From the NCBI RefSeq assembly GCF_900142175.1, contig NZ_FQZX01000001.1:1178001-1242000 (forward strand): a DNA stretch of 64,000 bases, written 5' to 3'. The stretch comes from Maribacter aquivivus (GTDB taxonomy: Bacteria > Bacteroidota > Bacteroidia > Flavobacteriales > Flavobacteriaceae). The notes under the pieces were generated by a model, which saw only the letters and a list, made by a program, of their open reading frames with translations, ran no database searches and had not been told where the DNA came from. Position 1 is the stretch's first letter. Every line of letters starts with the position of its first letter. The position numbers and the translations under genes are program-made. Positions 26,726 through 36,252 of the stretch are shown here, piece after piece.

Positions 26726-28231
26726 CTACATGGTAAACCAATCTGTTACTTCTTTAATAATCTTCTGATCACCACTATTTTTATAATCAAATTCATTGCT
26801 TTTTGGGTTGTAGACGTAATCTTCACCCCATTCTTTAAAGTTTTGGGCAACTTGATTCACTGCGTCACATATATAGGCTAATTCTTTATTCGTAGTGATT
26901 GGGTGTAGCGATAAGCGAACCCAACCTGGTTTGTCTGTCAAATTACTATTCTCAATATCTTTGGTCATAGTAGTAGACGTGTTGGTATCCATGCTAAATA
27001 AGTAATGGCAATAGGTACTTGCACATGACCAGCCTCCTCTAACTTGAATGCCAAATCTGTCATTTAGTAACCGAACTACTAAGTTGTAATGTGCGCCTTT
27101 TATTCCAAAGGAAATAACACCTATACGTTTTGCATTATTTTCCCCTAAGATAAACAATCCATCAATTTGGCTAAAAGCTGTAAAACATTGCGCTAATAAT
27201 TCTTCTTCGCGTTTTTCAATGTTGGTAGTTCCCATTTTTTCTTTAAGACGTATAACAAGCGCTGTACGCATTACTTGAAGAAAACCTGGAGTTCCACCAT
27301 CTTCTTTAGTTTCTATGTCTGTATGGTAGCTGTATGCGCCCCATGGGTTGGTCCATTTTACATTTCCACCGCCGGGTACATCTGGGCAATCTGTTTTGTA
27401 AAGATTTTTATTAAAAACTAAAACGCCACATGTACCAGGACCTCCTAAAAATTTATGTGGCGAAAATAGAACGGCATCTAAGTATGCTTCTGGATCTTTA
27501 GGGTGCATATCTATTTCTACGTATGGCGCAGAAGCAGCAAAGTCTATAATGCAAATCCCTTTATTTTGGTGCATTACTTTTGCTAGTTCATGGTATCTAG
27601 AAATTATTCCGGTAACATTGGAACAGGCTGTAAAAGCTCCTATTTTTTGTGGTCTATCTACGTATTTTTCAACCTCAGTTCTTAATTTTTCAGGACAAAT
27701 AAGGTTATTTTCATCGCAAGGTACAATCACTACATCTGCAATAGTTTCCATCCAAGGGACTTGGTTAGAATGGTGTTCCATGTGAGAAATAAAAACAACG
27801 GGGCGTTCGTTCTCCGGTAACTTTATATTGTTTTTTACAGCGTCTGGCCATCGAAGTCCCATAATACGTTGTAATCTTGAGAGTACCCCTGTCATGCCTG
27901 TGCCAGCGGTAACCAATACATCGTTCTCATTTGCATTTACATGCTTTTTAATTATTTCTCTGGCATGTCTGTAAGCATAGGTAGAGGCTTTTCCTGTTTC
28001 GCTTGAAAATGAATGCGTATTGGCAATCATTGGACCTATTTTATTTCTCATGGTATCTTCAATGGGTCCATATAACCTACCACTAGCGATCCAGTCTGCG
28101 TATAGCAGATTTTGAGTACCATAAACCGTCTCAAATACCGCATTTTCGCCTACTACGTGAGATTTAAATTTGGCGAAATGGAGTTCAAGAGAAGATTGCT
28201 TTGCACCTTTTGTAGAGTTGGCTGTAGTCAT
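26726..28231 (-). CDS. PLP-dependent class V aminotransferase (cysteine desulfurase/selenocysteine lyase-like)
   Basis: 501 aa. The PLP lysine is Lys260 in SPHKFLGGPGTCG, the cofactor-phosphate region is TAGTGMTG (108-115), the cofactor Asp/Ala motif is IIDFAASAPY (228-237), and 'HMEHHSNQVPW' (150-160) is typical of the family. The extended N-terminus and C-terminus make it longer than IscS/SufS (about 400 aa). It may act as a desulfurase or a related lyase; no Fe-S assembly genes adjoin. It is alone on the minus strand, with a strong terminator downstream. Confidence 0.85.
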   Translation of the reverse strand: MTTANSTKGAKQSSLELHFAKFKSHVVGENAVFETVYGTQNLLYADWIASGRLYGPIEDTMRNKIGPMIANTHSFSSETGKASTYAYRHAREIIKKHVNANENDVLVTAGTGMTGVLSRLQRIMGLRWPDAVKNNIKLPENERPVVFISHMEHHSNQVPWMETIADVVIVPCDENNLICPEKLRTEVEKYVDRPQKIGAFTACSNVTGIISRYHELAKVMHQNKGICIIDFAASAPYVEIDMHPKDPEAYLDAVLFSPHKFLGGPGTCGVLVFNKNLYKTDCPDVPGGGNVKWTNPWGAYSYHTDIETKEDGGTPGFLQVMRTALVIRLKEKMGTTNIEKREEELLAQCFTAFSQIDGLFILGENNAKRIGVISFGIKGAHYNLVVRLLNDRFGIQVRGGWSCASTYCHYLFSMDTNTSTTMTKDIENSNLTDKPGWVRLSLHPITTNKELAYICDAVNQVAQNFKEWGEDYVYNPKSNEFDYKNSGDQKIIKEVTDWFTM

Positions 28232-28418
28232 AATAAAAGTATTTAAATGAAAACTGAGGCGAAAGATACTAAGGGCAGTACAATTACCTTAGTTAAGTCA
28301 GTATTTTTTTTGCCTTTCTTAAGTGTGAAAATATGCTGGTTGCGAACTGCATAATAATATAAATCAATAAAGAGATAGACATTTTTTAAAGGTAAAAATC
28401 ATCGCCAAACTTTTTCAA

Positions 28419-28426
28419 TATCTTTG
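28419..28426 (+). promoter_or_regulatory. Candidate -7 box (TATCTTTG) for the carboxylase genes
   Basis: Exact TAnnTTTG, 33 nt before the BCCP start at 28460. No TTTG at the ideal upstream spacing. Confidence 0.45.
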
Positions 28427-28459
28427 GTACACACTGTAAGTTGTTTTATAATATAAAAT

Positions 28460-28939
28460 ATGTCAAATTATTTAATTACCGTAAACGAAGAAGAACTACA
28501 ATTTAATAGTAGCGATGTTGATACTTTAGATAGCATTAAAGTGAATGCAAAAAATCTTCATGTTTTAGATAATAATAGTGCTTTTGAGGTGGAGGTTGTC
28601 CATTCAGATTTTTTGAATAAGATGATGTCATTGTCCATTAATGGAAACATATATGATATTAAGTTAGAAGATGAATACGATCAACAGGTTAAAAAAATGG
28701 GATTGTTAGCAGTAACAACTCAAAAACTGAATGAGGTAAAAGCACCAATGCCAGGTTTAATTGTTGATGTAATGGTTGAGGTAGGTCAAGAGATTGTAGA
28801 AGGTACTCCTTTATTAGTCTTGTCGGCAATGAAGATGGAAAATATTATTCTTGCGCAAGGTGAGGGAATTATTAAGTCAATTGAAGTTAAAAAAGACGAC
28901 GCTGTAGAAAAGGGGCAAGTGATTATTGAAATGGAGTAG
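28460..28939 (+). CDS. Biotin carboxyl carrier protein of an acyl-CoA carboxylase
   Basis: 159 aa. The C-terminal biotinyl domain (about 92-159) has the biotinylation motif AMKM with Lys125 and the flanking KAPMPGLIVDVMVEVGQ. The N-terminal 80 residues are the beta-rich spacer seen in stand-alone propionyl-CoA carboxylase carriers. First gene of a three-gene set with biotin carboxylase (29081) and carboxyltransferase (30581); the 141-bp gap to the next gene contains palindromes. Confidence 0.93.
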   Translation: MSNYLITVNEEELQFNSSDVDTLDSIKVNAKNLHVLDNNSAFEVEVVHSDFLNKMMSLSINGNIYDIKLEDEYDQQVKKMGLLAVTTQKLNEVKAPMPGLIVDVMVEVGQEIVEGTPLLVLSAMKMENIILAQGEGIIKSIEVKKDDAVEKGQVIIEME

Positions 28940-29048
28940 AAACCTAACATGATAAATGTTATAGCTTATATAATAAATTACCTAGACCGGCCTTACGAGT
29001 TTCTCATAAGAGAAAATTTCAAATTTCGTGGAAACCCTCTAATTAGTT

Positions 29049-29069
29049 AAATCTCGATTATCGAGTAAA
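29049..29069. repeat. Palindromic element CTCGATTATCGAG, copy 1
   Basis: CTCGATTATCGAG at 29053-29065 flanked by AAAT and TAAAT. The same element, inverted, is at 36149-36161. Another small hairpin, TTTCTC-ATAA-GAGAAA, lies about 45 nt upstream in the same gap. Confidence 0.6.
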
Positions 29070-29080
29070 TTAAGTTTTTA

Positions 29081-30553
29081 ATGAAGAAAATATTAATAGC
29101 CAACCGCGGTGAGATAGCTTTACGAATAATGAAAACTGCCCAAAAAATGGGTATAAAAACTGTTGCTGTTTACTCAGATGTTGACCGTCATTCTCCACAT
29201 GTTAAGTTTGCTGATGAAGCTGTTTTGTTAGGACCTGCGCCATCATCAGAATCTTATCTAGTGATGGAGAAAATTATTAATGCGGCAAAAGTAACTGGAG
29301 CAGAAGGCATTCACCCAGGTTACGGATTCTTAAGTGAAAATTCAGTTTTTGCTCAAATGGTTGAAGATAATGGCATTACTTTCATTGGTCCTAAACCTCA
29401 TGCTATTAAGGTGATGGGTAATAAGTTAGCCGCCAAAGAAGCAGTTCGTGATTATGATATTCCTATGGTACCTGGTATTGAAGAAGCTATAACCGATGTT
29501 AAATTAGCTGAAAAGGTAGCTAAGCAAATAGGTTTCCCTATTTTAATAAAAGCTTCTGCAGGTGGTGGTGGTAAGGGAATGCGTGTTGTTGAAAACTTGA
29601 AAGATTTACCAGAACAAATGCAACGAGCTATCGGCGAAGCGCAAGCTGCTTTTGGTGATGGTTCTGTTTTTATAGAAAAGTATGTGGGTTCACCTAGGCA
29701 TATCGAAATTCAGATACTAGCCGATACGCAAGGTAATATTGTTCATTTATTTGAACGTGAATGTAGTGTGCAAAGAAGACATCAAAAAGTAGTTGAAGAA
29801 GCACCTTCGGCAGTGCTTACCCCAGAAATTAGAAAAGCCATGGGTGAAGCTGCAATCAAAGTAGCAAAAGCATGTGATTATGTAGGAGCAGGTACGGTGG
29901 AGTTCCTGCTTGACGAAAAAAAGAATTTTTACTTCTTGGAAATGAATACAAGGTTGCAAGTAGAGCATCCAGTTTCTGAGTTGATATCTGGTATTGATTT
30001 AGTAGAGCAACAAATAAAAGTAGCCCGTGGCGAAAAGTTGGCTTTTACCCAAGAAGATTTGAAAATAACAGGTCATGCGCTTGAAGTTCGTGTGTATGCC
30101 GAAGACCCGTTAGCTAATTTTATGCCGAGTATTGGTACGTTGTCTACCTACAAAACTCCGGTAGGTGAGGGTATTCGTGTTGACGATGGTTTTGAAGAAG
30201 GTATGGAGGTTCCTATTTATTATGACCCCATGATTTCTAAGTTGATTACCTATGGAAAAAATAGGGAAGAAGCCATACAATTAATGATAAAAGCAATTAA
30301 TGACTATAAAGTTGAAGGTGTTGCAACAACCTTATCTTTTGGCAAATTTGTATGTGAGCATGAAGCTTTTACATCAGGAAATTTCGATACACATTTTGTT
30401 AAAAACTACTATTCTCCAGAACTTTTAGAAAAGCAGTATGCTGAAGAAAGAAGAATAGCAGCATTGGTAGCCTTAAAGTTGTATTTAGAAAATGATAAAA
30501 CCTTGAAAATTCCGACTAAGGTTTCTTCAAATTGGAAGAAGAGTAGAGCTTAG
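29081..30553 (+). CDS. accC: Biotin carboxylase subunit of acyl-CoA (propionyl-CoA) carboxylase
   Basis: 490 aa, ATP-grasp biotin carboxylase. N-terminal MKKILIANRGEIALRIMKTA, the glycine-rich ATP loop KASAGGGGKGMRVV, 'RECSVQRRHQKVVEEAPS', 'FLEMNTRLQVEHPVSE' with the catalytic EMNTR/QVEH residues, all intact. It carboxylates biotin on the carrier encoded just upstream; the carboxyltransferase follows 27 nt later. Together with methylmalonyl-CoA mutase (62725) the set suits propionyl-CoA oxidation. The shared fold means an acetyl-CoA carboxylase role cannot be excluded. Confidence 0.95.
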   Translation: MKKILIANRGEIALRIMKTAQKMGIKTVAVYSDVDRHSPHVKFADEAVLLGPAPSSESYLVMEKIINAAKVTGAEGIHPGYGFLSENSVFAQMVEDNGITFIGPKPHAIKVMGNKLAAKEAVRDYDIPMVPGIEEAITDVKLAEKVAKQIGFPILIKASAGGGGKGMRVVENLKDLPEQMQRAIGEAQAAFGDGSVFIEKYVGSPRHIEIQILADTQGNIVHLFERECSVQRRHQKVVEEAPSAVLTPEIRKAMGEAAIKVAKACDYVGAGTVEFLLDEKKNFYFLEMNTRLQVEHPVSELISGIDLVEQQIKVARGEKLAFTQEDLKITGHALEVRVYAEDPLANFMPSIGTLSTYKTPVGEGIRVDDGFEEGMEVPIYYDPMISKLITYGKNREEAIQLMIKAINDYKVEGVATTLSFGKFVCEHEAFTSGNFDTHFVKNYYSPELLEKQYAEERRIAALVALKLYLENDKTLKIPTKVSSNWKKSRA

Positions 30554-30580
30554 AATTGCAAATTGATTTGAAAAATTAGA

Positions 30581-32122
30581 ATGAAAGATAATAAACAAAT
30601 ACTGGCAGAAAAACTTGCATTGGCTAATTTAGGTGGTGGTCAAGTACGTATTGATAAGCAGCACGCCAAAGGAAAGTTAACTGCTCGTGAACGTATTCAT
30701 TTTTTGTTGGATGAGGGCTCATTTGAAGAAATGGGTGCTTTGGTTACGCACCGTACTAAAGATTTTGGTATGGAAAAACAAGTTTTCTATGGGGACGGAG
30801 TGGTAACTGGTTATGGTACTATTAATGGGAGACAGGTTTGTGTTTTTGCCCAAGATTTTACGGTTTTTGGTGGTGCACTTTCTGAAACCCATGCTGAAAA
30901 AATCTGTAAAATAATGGATATGGCTATGAAAATAGGCGTGCCTATGATTGGTTTAAATGATAGTGGGGGAGCTCGAATTCAAGAAGGGGTACGTTCATTA
31001 GGTGGATATGCCGATATTTTTCATAAAAACGTAATGGCATCTGGGGTAATTCCTCAGATTTCTGCCATAATGGGTCCATGTGCGGGTGGTGCAGTTTATT
31101 CGCCAGCAATAACCGATTTTACCTTAATGGTAGAGAACTCTAGTTATATGTTTGTTACAGGACCTAATGTGGTTAAAACGGTGACAAATGAAGAGGTAAC
31201 ATCAGAAGAATTGGGTGGCGCCTTAACACATGCTACAAAATCTGGAGTAACACACTTAACCGCTGCGAATGATATTCAATGTATCAATCAGATTAAGCAG
31301 ATGATTAGTTATATGCCTCAAAATTGCGAAGATAAACCAGCAGATATTCCATTTAAGCTGGCTAATGAGGTGCGCGATGTATTAGAAGATATCGTTCCTG
31401 AGAATGCAAATCAGCCTTACGATATGCGTCATGTAATCAACGGAATTATTGATCAAGACACGTTCTTTGAAATTCATGAAGCATATGCCGATAACATTGT
31501 TGTAGGCTTTGCAAGATTAGGTGGTAAAAGTATTGGTATTGTTGCCAATCAGCCTATTAGTTTGGCGGGTGTATTAGATGTTGATAGTTCAAAAAAAGCA
31601 GCACGTTTTACTCGGTTTTGCGATTGTTTCAATATTCCTCTTTTAGTATTGGTAGATGTCCCAGGATTTTTACCGGGTACAGATCAAGAATGGAACGGTA
31701 TCATAACCAACGGTGCAAAATTACTGTATGCCTTAAGTGAAGCAACGGTGCCTAAAGTAACTGTAATTACTAGAAAAGCATACGGTGGTGCGTATGATGT
31801 AATGAACTCTAAACATATTGGTGCCGATTTAAATTATGCTTGGCCAGGTGCAGAAATTGCAGTGATGGGAGCAAAAGGAGCTAGTGAAATTATTTTTAAG
31901 AAAGAAATAAGTGCAGCGGATGATCCTGTGGCGAAATTGGCTGAAAAAGAAGCGGAATATGCAGAATTGTTTGCAAACCCATATAGTGCTGCGCAAAGAG
32001 GATTTATAGATGAAGTTATTCTACCAAAAGACACTAGAAGAAAATTGATAAAAGCTTATACTATGCTAGAGAATAAAGTAGCTTCTTTACCAAAGAAGAA
32101 GCATGGTAATATTCCGTTGTAG
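30581..32122 (+). CDS. pccB: Acyl-CoA carboxylase carboxyltransferase (propionyl-CoA carboxylase beta type)
   Basis: 513 aa with both crotonase-like halves. N-half: QARIDKQ-type start, '[22 protein letters not shown]', '[20 protein letters not shown]' (oxyanion hole glycines). C-half: '[47 protein letters not shown]' and '[14 protein letters not shown]'. Asp rather than Ile/Met-type substrate residues were not examined. This is the fused-length beta subunit of propionyl-CoA/acyl-CoA carboxylases, not AccA/AccD. It is the last gene of the set and converges on the LacI gene. Confidence 0.95.
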   Translation: MKDNKQILAEKLALANLGGGQVRIDKQHAKGKLTARERIHFLLDEGSFEEMGALVTHRTKDFGMEKQVFYGDGVVTGYGTINGRQVCVFAQDFTVFGGALSETHAEKICKIMDMAMKIGVPMIGLNDSGGARIQEGVRSLGGYADIFHKNVMASGVIPQISAIMGPCAGGAVYSPAITDFTLMVENSSYMFVTGPNVVKTVTNEEVTSEELGGALTHATKSGVTHLTAANDIQCINQIKQMISYMPQNCEDKPADIPFKLANEVRDVLEDIVPENANQPYDMRHVINGIIDQDTFFEIHEAYADNIVVGFARLGGKSIGIVANQPISLAGVLDVDSSKKAARFTRFCDCFNIPLLVLVDVPGFLPGTDQEWNGIITNGAKLLYALSEATVPKVTVITRKAYGGAYDVMNSKHIGADLNYAWPGAEIAVMGAKGASEIIFKKEISAADDPVAKLAEKEAEYAELFANPYSAAQRGFIDEVILPKDTRRKLIKAYTMLENKVASLPKKKHGNIPL

Positions 32123-32177
32123 TAGTTTAATTTTTTAACAAAATGATATTTATATATTTTAGGAACTCAATGTAATT

Positions 32178-33203
32178 TTAAACCATTAAAGAAGAATCCC
32201 TAACGATAAGGCTGGTTTTGATCTCAACTGTTTTTGTCATTACATCATTTGTCGGGTTTTCAAGTTCTTGAATTAAGAAACGGACTGCAGTTCTTCCTAT
32301 TTTATCACCAGGTTGATCCACTGTTGTTAGTGCGGGACTAACGATGGTGGAGTTAATAGAGTTGCTAAAACCTACTACAGCTATTTCTTCAGGTATTTTT
32401 ACTTTGAACTTATGTAGTGCCTTTATGGCGCCTATGGCAGCATTATCGGTTATGGCAAATATAGCATCAGGGCGTTTCTTCATGCTTAAAAGAATATTGG
32501 TCAATCGTCTTCCGTTTCCTAAAGAAATATCTTCGGTACTTAAAATAAGTTTATTGCGAACAGGAATGCCGTATTGCTTTAAGGCTCTTAAATAACCGGC
32601 ATACCTTTTTTCAGAATTATAAGAATTCTCCGTTTCCTTAATAATGGCAATACGCTGTTTACCCAGTTCAATTAAATGCTCAACGGCATTAAATGCAGCT
32701 TCCTCTTCATTGATTACAACTTGTGTACAAGGTATTTTGCTAGAAACTTTATCGAAGAGGACTATAGGTATACGATTTAATATTTTTAATATCTCTTCAA
32801 CATTGGTTGTTTTTCTTGCCAATGACATTAATACCCCGTCGACACCAAATTGTGTCATGGTATTTAGCATTTCTACTTGTTTAGCCTCGTTATTGTTAGA
32901 TTCTGAAATAATAACACGATATCCGCGTAGCTCGGCTTCTTCCAAAATTCCCTTTAAAATGGTTGAAGTAAATAAATGAGATATGTTGGGTACGATTACT
33001 CCAAGTATATGAGTTTCACGTGAGCGAAAGCCTCTCGCAAATAAATTGGGTACATAATTCATTTGCTTAGCAAGCTTTTTAACCCGCTCTTTAGTGCCCT
33101 GGCTAATATCGGGGTGATCATTAAGAGCCCTAGAAACTGTGGAAATCGACAGACTCAATTCTTTAGATAACTCTTTTAATGTGGTATTTCTCTTTTTACT
33201 CAT
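32178..33203 (-). CDS. LacI-family transcriptional regulator of the glycosylglycerate locus
   Basis: 341 aa. N-terminal LacI HTH (TTLKELSKELSLSISTVSRALND) with hinge helix, then a periplasmic-binding-protein-like sensor (ILGVIVPNISHLFTSTILKG, 'GVDGVLMSLARKT', 'RPDAIFAITDNAAIGAIKALH', 'PALTTVDQPGDKIGRTA'). It is transcribed away from the TonB receptor gene, with a tandem LacI-type operator between them (33261-33287). It probably senses the imported sugar or a breakdown product and controls the genes at 33399-40424, and itself. Ligand unknown. Confidence 0.94.
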   Translation of the reverse strand: MSKKRNTTLKELSKELSLSISTVSRALNDHPDISQGTKERVKKLAKQMNYVPNLFARGFRSRETHILGVIVPNISHLFTSTILKGILEEAELRGYRVIISESNNNEAKQVEMLNTMTQFGVDGVLMSLARKTTNVEEILKILNRIPIVLFDKVSSKIPCTQVVINEEEAAFNAVEHLIELGKQRIAIIKETENSYNSEKRYAGYLRALKQYGIPVRNKLILSTEDISLGNGRRLTNILLSMKKRPDAIFAITDNAAIGAIKALHKFKVKIPEEIAVVGFSNSINSTIVSPALTTVDQPGDKIGRTAVRFLIQELENPTNDVMTKTVEIKTSLIVRDSSLMV

Positions 33204-33260
33204 AATTGAAAATCAGTGAATTATGATGATTTTATAAGAAATACAATACTACAAAATAAA

Positions 33261-33287
33261 TTGCAAACGTTTGTGCAAACGTTTGCA
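33261..33287. promoter_or_regulatory. Tandem LacI-type operator
   Basis: GCAAACGTTTG at 33263-33273 followed directly by the perfect 14-bp palindrome TGCAAACGTTTGCA at 33274-33287, a head-to-tail repeat of 12 bp. The central AACGTT step is what LacI-family hinge helices recognise. It lies about 60 bp before the lacI start and 112 bp before the receptor start, so it can control both. Confidence 0.88.
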
Positions 33288-33398
33288 TAGAAAATTCGTT
33301 AATATTTGGTTAATAGAATGCTATATTCATATAATTTGGTCTCATAATCAACGATTTGATAATTTAAATCGACTCAACTTAAAAAAAACTCAAACATT

Positions 33399-36074
33399 AT
33401 GAAGAAAATTATTTTTGCGGTAATCGGACTTCTTATCAGTGCAAGCTCCTTTGCACAGACCGATATTTCAGGAACCGTAACAGACAGTTCAGGAGAGCCA
33501 ATTCCCGGTGCTAACATTTTAATTACAGGTAGTACATCGGGTACAACATCAGATTTTGATGGTAATTTTACTTTTTCAACAGACCTTACCGGTGCTCAAA
33601 TATTACGTGTATCATATATAGGTTTTACATCTGTTGACAAATCATTAGATTTAAACGGTACAGCACAAACTGTAAATGTTGTGCTACAAGAAGGTGGTCA
33701 GCAACTTGATGAAGTTGTTCTAACGGCTTCTAGTACATTTCGTTCTCAAAAACAGGCACCTCTATCTATTAGCTCTGTTAAAATGAAAGAAATTACTAAG
33801 CTTTCTGCTAATAGTCAGGCAGATATTCTTAGAAGTGTACCTGGTATTACCGCTGAAGGTGGTGGTGGTGAAACGGCAAGTAACATATTCGTTAGAGGTT
33901 TACCTTCTGGTGGTCAGTATGTTTTTAACCCTTTACAGTATGACGGTATGCCTTTGATTAGTTCTTTCGGACTAAACTCTTCTGCGCATGATGTCTATGC
34001 AAGACCAGATATAGGTTTTAAAGGTGTTGAATTTGTTCGTGGTGGTGCAGCTGTATTATATGGTGCAGGTTCTGTTGCTGGTATTATCAACTACACAAGT
34101 AAAACGGGTGATACGAACCCTGGTAATATTATTAATATTGAAGTTGCCAACCAAGGTAGAATTAAAACAGATTTTTATTCTGGTGGTCAGCTAGGTGGTG
34201 AAGATTCTAATACATATTATGCTTTTACAGGTTTTGTACGTCATGATAGAGGTCCTATAGATGTAGGTTTACCAACTAAAGGTGTTCAATTTAGAGGTAA
34301 CATCAAAAAGAAGTTCGATAATGGTTTTTTTACTTTAAGCGGACAGTTTATTGACGATAAGGCACAATTTTATCTTCCTATTCCATTAAGTGGTGGTAGT
34401 AGAGAGCGTATAAACGGTAATGATGGTAACCCAGTTGAACAGTTGTTATCTGGTGACTTAGCGAATACTTCATTCAATACTCCTGGTGGAACATATAATA
34501 GTCCGATTGCAGATGGTGTTGCAACTACAGGTGGTTACATTATGGGTGATTTCAATTACAGATTTGAAGATGATCTTAAATTGACTTCTAAGATTAAATA
34601 TGCCAACTACAAGCATAATTTCGCATTATATGTTGGTGGTAACGGTGCAAATGGAAATCCTATTACTTTAGATAATTATGTAGAAAGTATAGCTCCTGGT
34701 AACTTAGGGTATACTGCTGCTTACCAAAGTGGATCGGGTTCTCAAATTAATGGTAATGACCTAGTAATCGATAATTTACATGTGGATCGTTTACGCCCAA
34801 TGACAGATTACTCTGGTGAGATTAACCTTACAAAATCTATTGAGACGGCAAACGGTGGTAACCATAACATTACTGTTGGTTCTTATATAGCTCGTACAGA
34901 GGCTGAAGATGTTAACTATCAATATAGAGTATTGACAGAATTCAACAATAACCCACAATTGGTAAACTTAAATTATACCGATGCTGGTGGCGATAATGTA
35001 GTGTATTCTCAAGGCGGACTTTATAACCGTATTGGTCAGACAGCTAATAACTTTCTTTCTCAAAATAGATTGGCATTATATGTTACCGATGAGATGATTT
35101 TAAACAAATGGCGTTTTGATGTTGGTTTCAGATGGGAACATACAGATGGTATCAACAGTCGTGGTGGTATTATGAGCGAAACAGTTTACACTACTCCAGA
35201 TATTACATCAGAACTTAGTGATGTACAAACTGCAGATGGTTCTTTCTTAAGAACAGAAGTAAATGCAAGTGCTTGGGCATTGTCTTTAGCTGGTTTGTAT
35301 GAGTTAACTGAAACAACCAACCTTTATGCTAACTTCTCTAAAGGATATTTCTTTCCACAATTAAGAGGTTTTGCTCCAGTACCTGGTATTTCTGAAAGTC
35401 CTTACGATGCTGAAAATATTATTCAATTTGAAGCTGGTGCCAAATTCGGTAACGAGAAATTCTCAGGATCTGTTGCAGGGTACTATGTAGGTCTTAAAGA
35501 TCGTGTATCTATTCGCCAAGCAATTGTAGGTGGTCAATTAATAGATGAAACAAGAGCAGAGCAAAATACAAGAACAATAGGTCTTGAAGCTACCGGAGAT
35601 TATTCTATTGCACAATACTTAAATCTTCGTGGTAATGTAACATATCAAGATCATGAGATTACAAAGAATACCGATTTCGATTTAGTAAATGGTACTTCTA
35701 CAGAAGCTAATGTTGGTAACGAATTGGCAAGACAGCCAAACTTATTAGGTGGCTTAGGGTTGTACTATGATAACGCTGCTTTTGATGCAAATTTCGGATT
35801 CAACTATACGGGAGCAAAGTTTACAGATGACACCAATAATATAGAATTAGATGCCATAACAATTGGCAGACTAGGTGCAGGTTATACATTCTCAAAAGAA
35901 GATAACAACCAGTCTGTTCGTTTAGGGGTGTCAGTTTTTAACCTATTCGATAGTGATGGTATCACAGAAGGTAATCCTAGAGCTGGTTCAGCTGGTCAAA
36001 CAGAATCTCAATTTTTTGTTGGTAGACCAATTTTACCTAGAAGATTGTTCGTTACAGCGACCTTCAATTTCTAG
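33399..36074 (+). CDS. TonB-dependent outer-membrane receptor of the glycosylglycerate locus
   Basis: 891 aa. Signal peptide (MKKIIFAVIGLLISASSFAQ), CarboxypepD_reg-like domain (about 22-105, ISGTVTDSSGEPIPGANILI), plug domain (about 115-230, ILRSVPGITAEGGGGETASN, FVRGLPSGGQ, VEFVRGGAAVLYGAGSVAGI) and a 22-strand barrel ending in Phe (RRLFVTATFNF). The signature is of the iron/small-ligand receptor kind, not SusC, and no SusD gene follows, which suits a low-mass substrate. It opens the operon controlled by the LacI regulator; the terminator at 36108 may reduce read-through to the hydrolase gene. Confidence 0.93.
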   Translation: MKKIIFAVIGLLISASSFAQTDISGTVTDSSGEPIPGANILITGSTSGTTSDFDGNFTFSTDLTGAQILRVSYIGFTSVDKSLDLNGTAQTVNVVLQEGGQQLDEVVLTASSTFRSQKQAPLSISSVKMKEITKLSANSQADILRSVPGITAEGGGGETASNIFVRGLPSGGQYVFNPLQYDGMPLISSFGLNSSAHDVYARPDIGFKGVEFVRGGAAVLYGAGSVAGIINYTSKTGDTNPGNIINIEVANQGRIKTDFYSGGQLGGEDSNTYYAFTGFVRHDRGPIDVGLPTKGVQFRGNIKKKFDNGFFTLSGQFIDDKAQFYLPIPLSGGSRERINGNDGNPVEQLLSGDLANTSFNTPGGTYNSPIADGVATTGGYIMGDFNYRFEDDLKLTSKIKYANYKHNFALYVGGNGANGNPITLDNYVESIAPGNLGYTAAYQSGSGSQINGNDLVIDNLHVDRLRPMTDYSGEINLTKSIETANGGNHNITVGSYIARTEAEDVNYQYRVLTEFNNNPQLVNLNYTDAGGDNVVYSQGGLYNRIGQTANNFLSQNRLALYVTDEMILNKWRFDVGFRWEHTDGINSRGGIMSETVYTTPDITSELSDVQTADGSFLRTEVNASAWALSLAGLYELTETTNLYANFSKGYFFPQLRGFAPVPGISESPYDAENIIQFEAGAKFGNEKFSGSVAGYYVGLKDRVSIRQAIVGGQLIDETRAEQNTRTIGLEATGDYSIAQYLNLRGNVTYQDHEITKNTDFDLVNGTSTEANVGNELARQPNLLGGLGLYYDNAAFDANFGFNYTGAKFTDDTNNIELDAITIGRLGAGYTFSKEDNNQSVRLGVSVFNLFDSDGITEGNPRAGSAGQTESQFFVGRPILPRRLFVTATFNF

Positions 36075-36107
36075 AAAGAAAGTTTTGTTAGTTTAAGTTT
36101 AATTGAT

Positions 36108-36147
36108 AAACACATTGGTAGTTGCAGAATTGCCAATGTGTTTTTTT
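36108..36147 (+). terminator. Intrinsic terminator after the TonB receptor gene
   Basis: Perfect 11-bp stem AAACACATTGG (36108-36118) / CCAATGTGTTT (36133-36143), 14-nt loop, followed by a T-run to 36147. Partial read-through would set the ratio of receptor to downstream enzymes. Confidence 0.8.
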
Positions 36148-36148
36148 A

Positions 36149-36236
36149 CTCGATTATCGAGATTTAAATGCTCAGACGCTTGCGTCGAAATATTAATTAC
36201 GTTTTCAATTCAATGCCTCGCGGGCTTGACCCGAGG
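36149..36236. repeat. Cluster of palindromic elements before the hydrolase gene
   Basis: CTCGATTATCGAG (36149-36161, inverted copy of the element at 29053), GACGCTTGCGTC (36175-36186, 5-bp hairpin) and the GC-rich CCTCGCGGGCTTGACCCGAG-type hairpin (36216-36236: CCTC/GAGG and GGG/CCC around CTTGA). These stand out from the AT-rich surroundings and resemble dispersed REP-like elements. Confidence 0.6.
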
Positions 36237-36252
36237 TTATTTACTAGATATT

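Noticed and set aside
36103..36252. 50-residue N-terminal extension of the GH63-like hydrolase.
   Set aside because: It would be translated from the terminator and palindromic repeats; the ATG at 36253 begins directly with conserved sequence.
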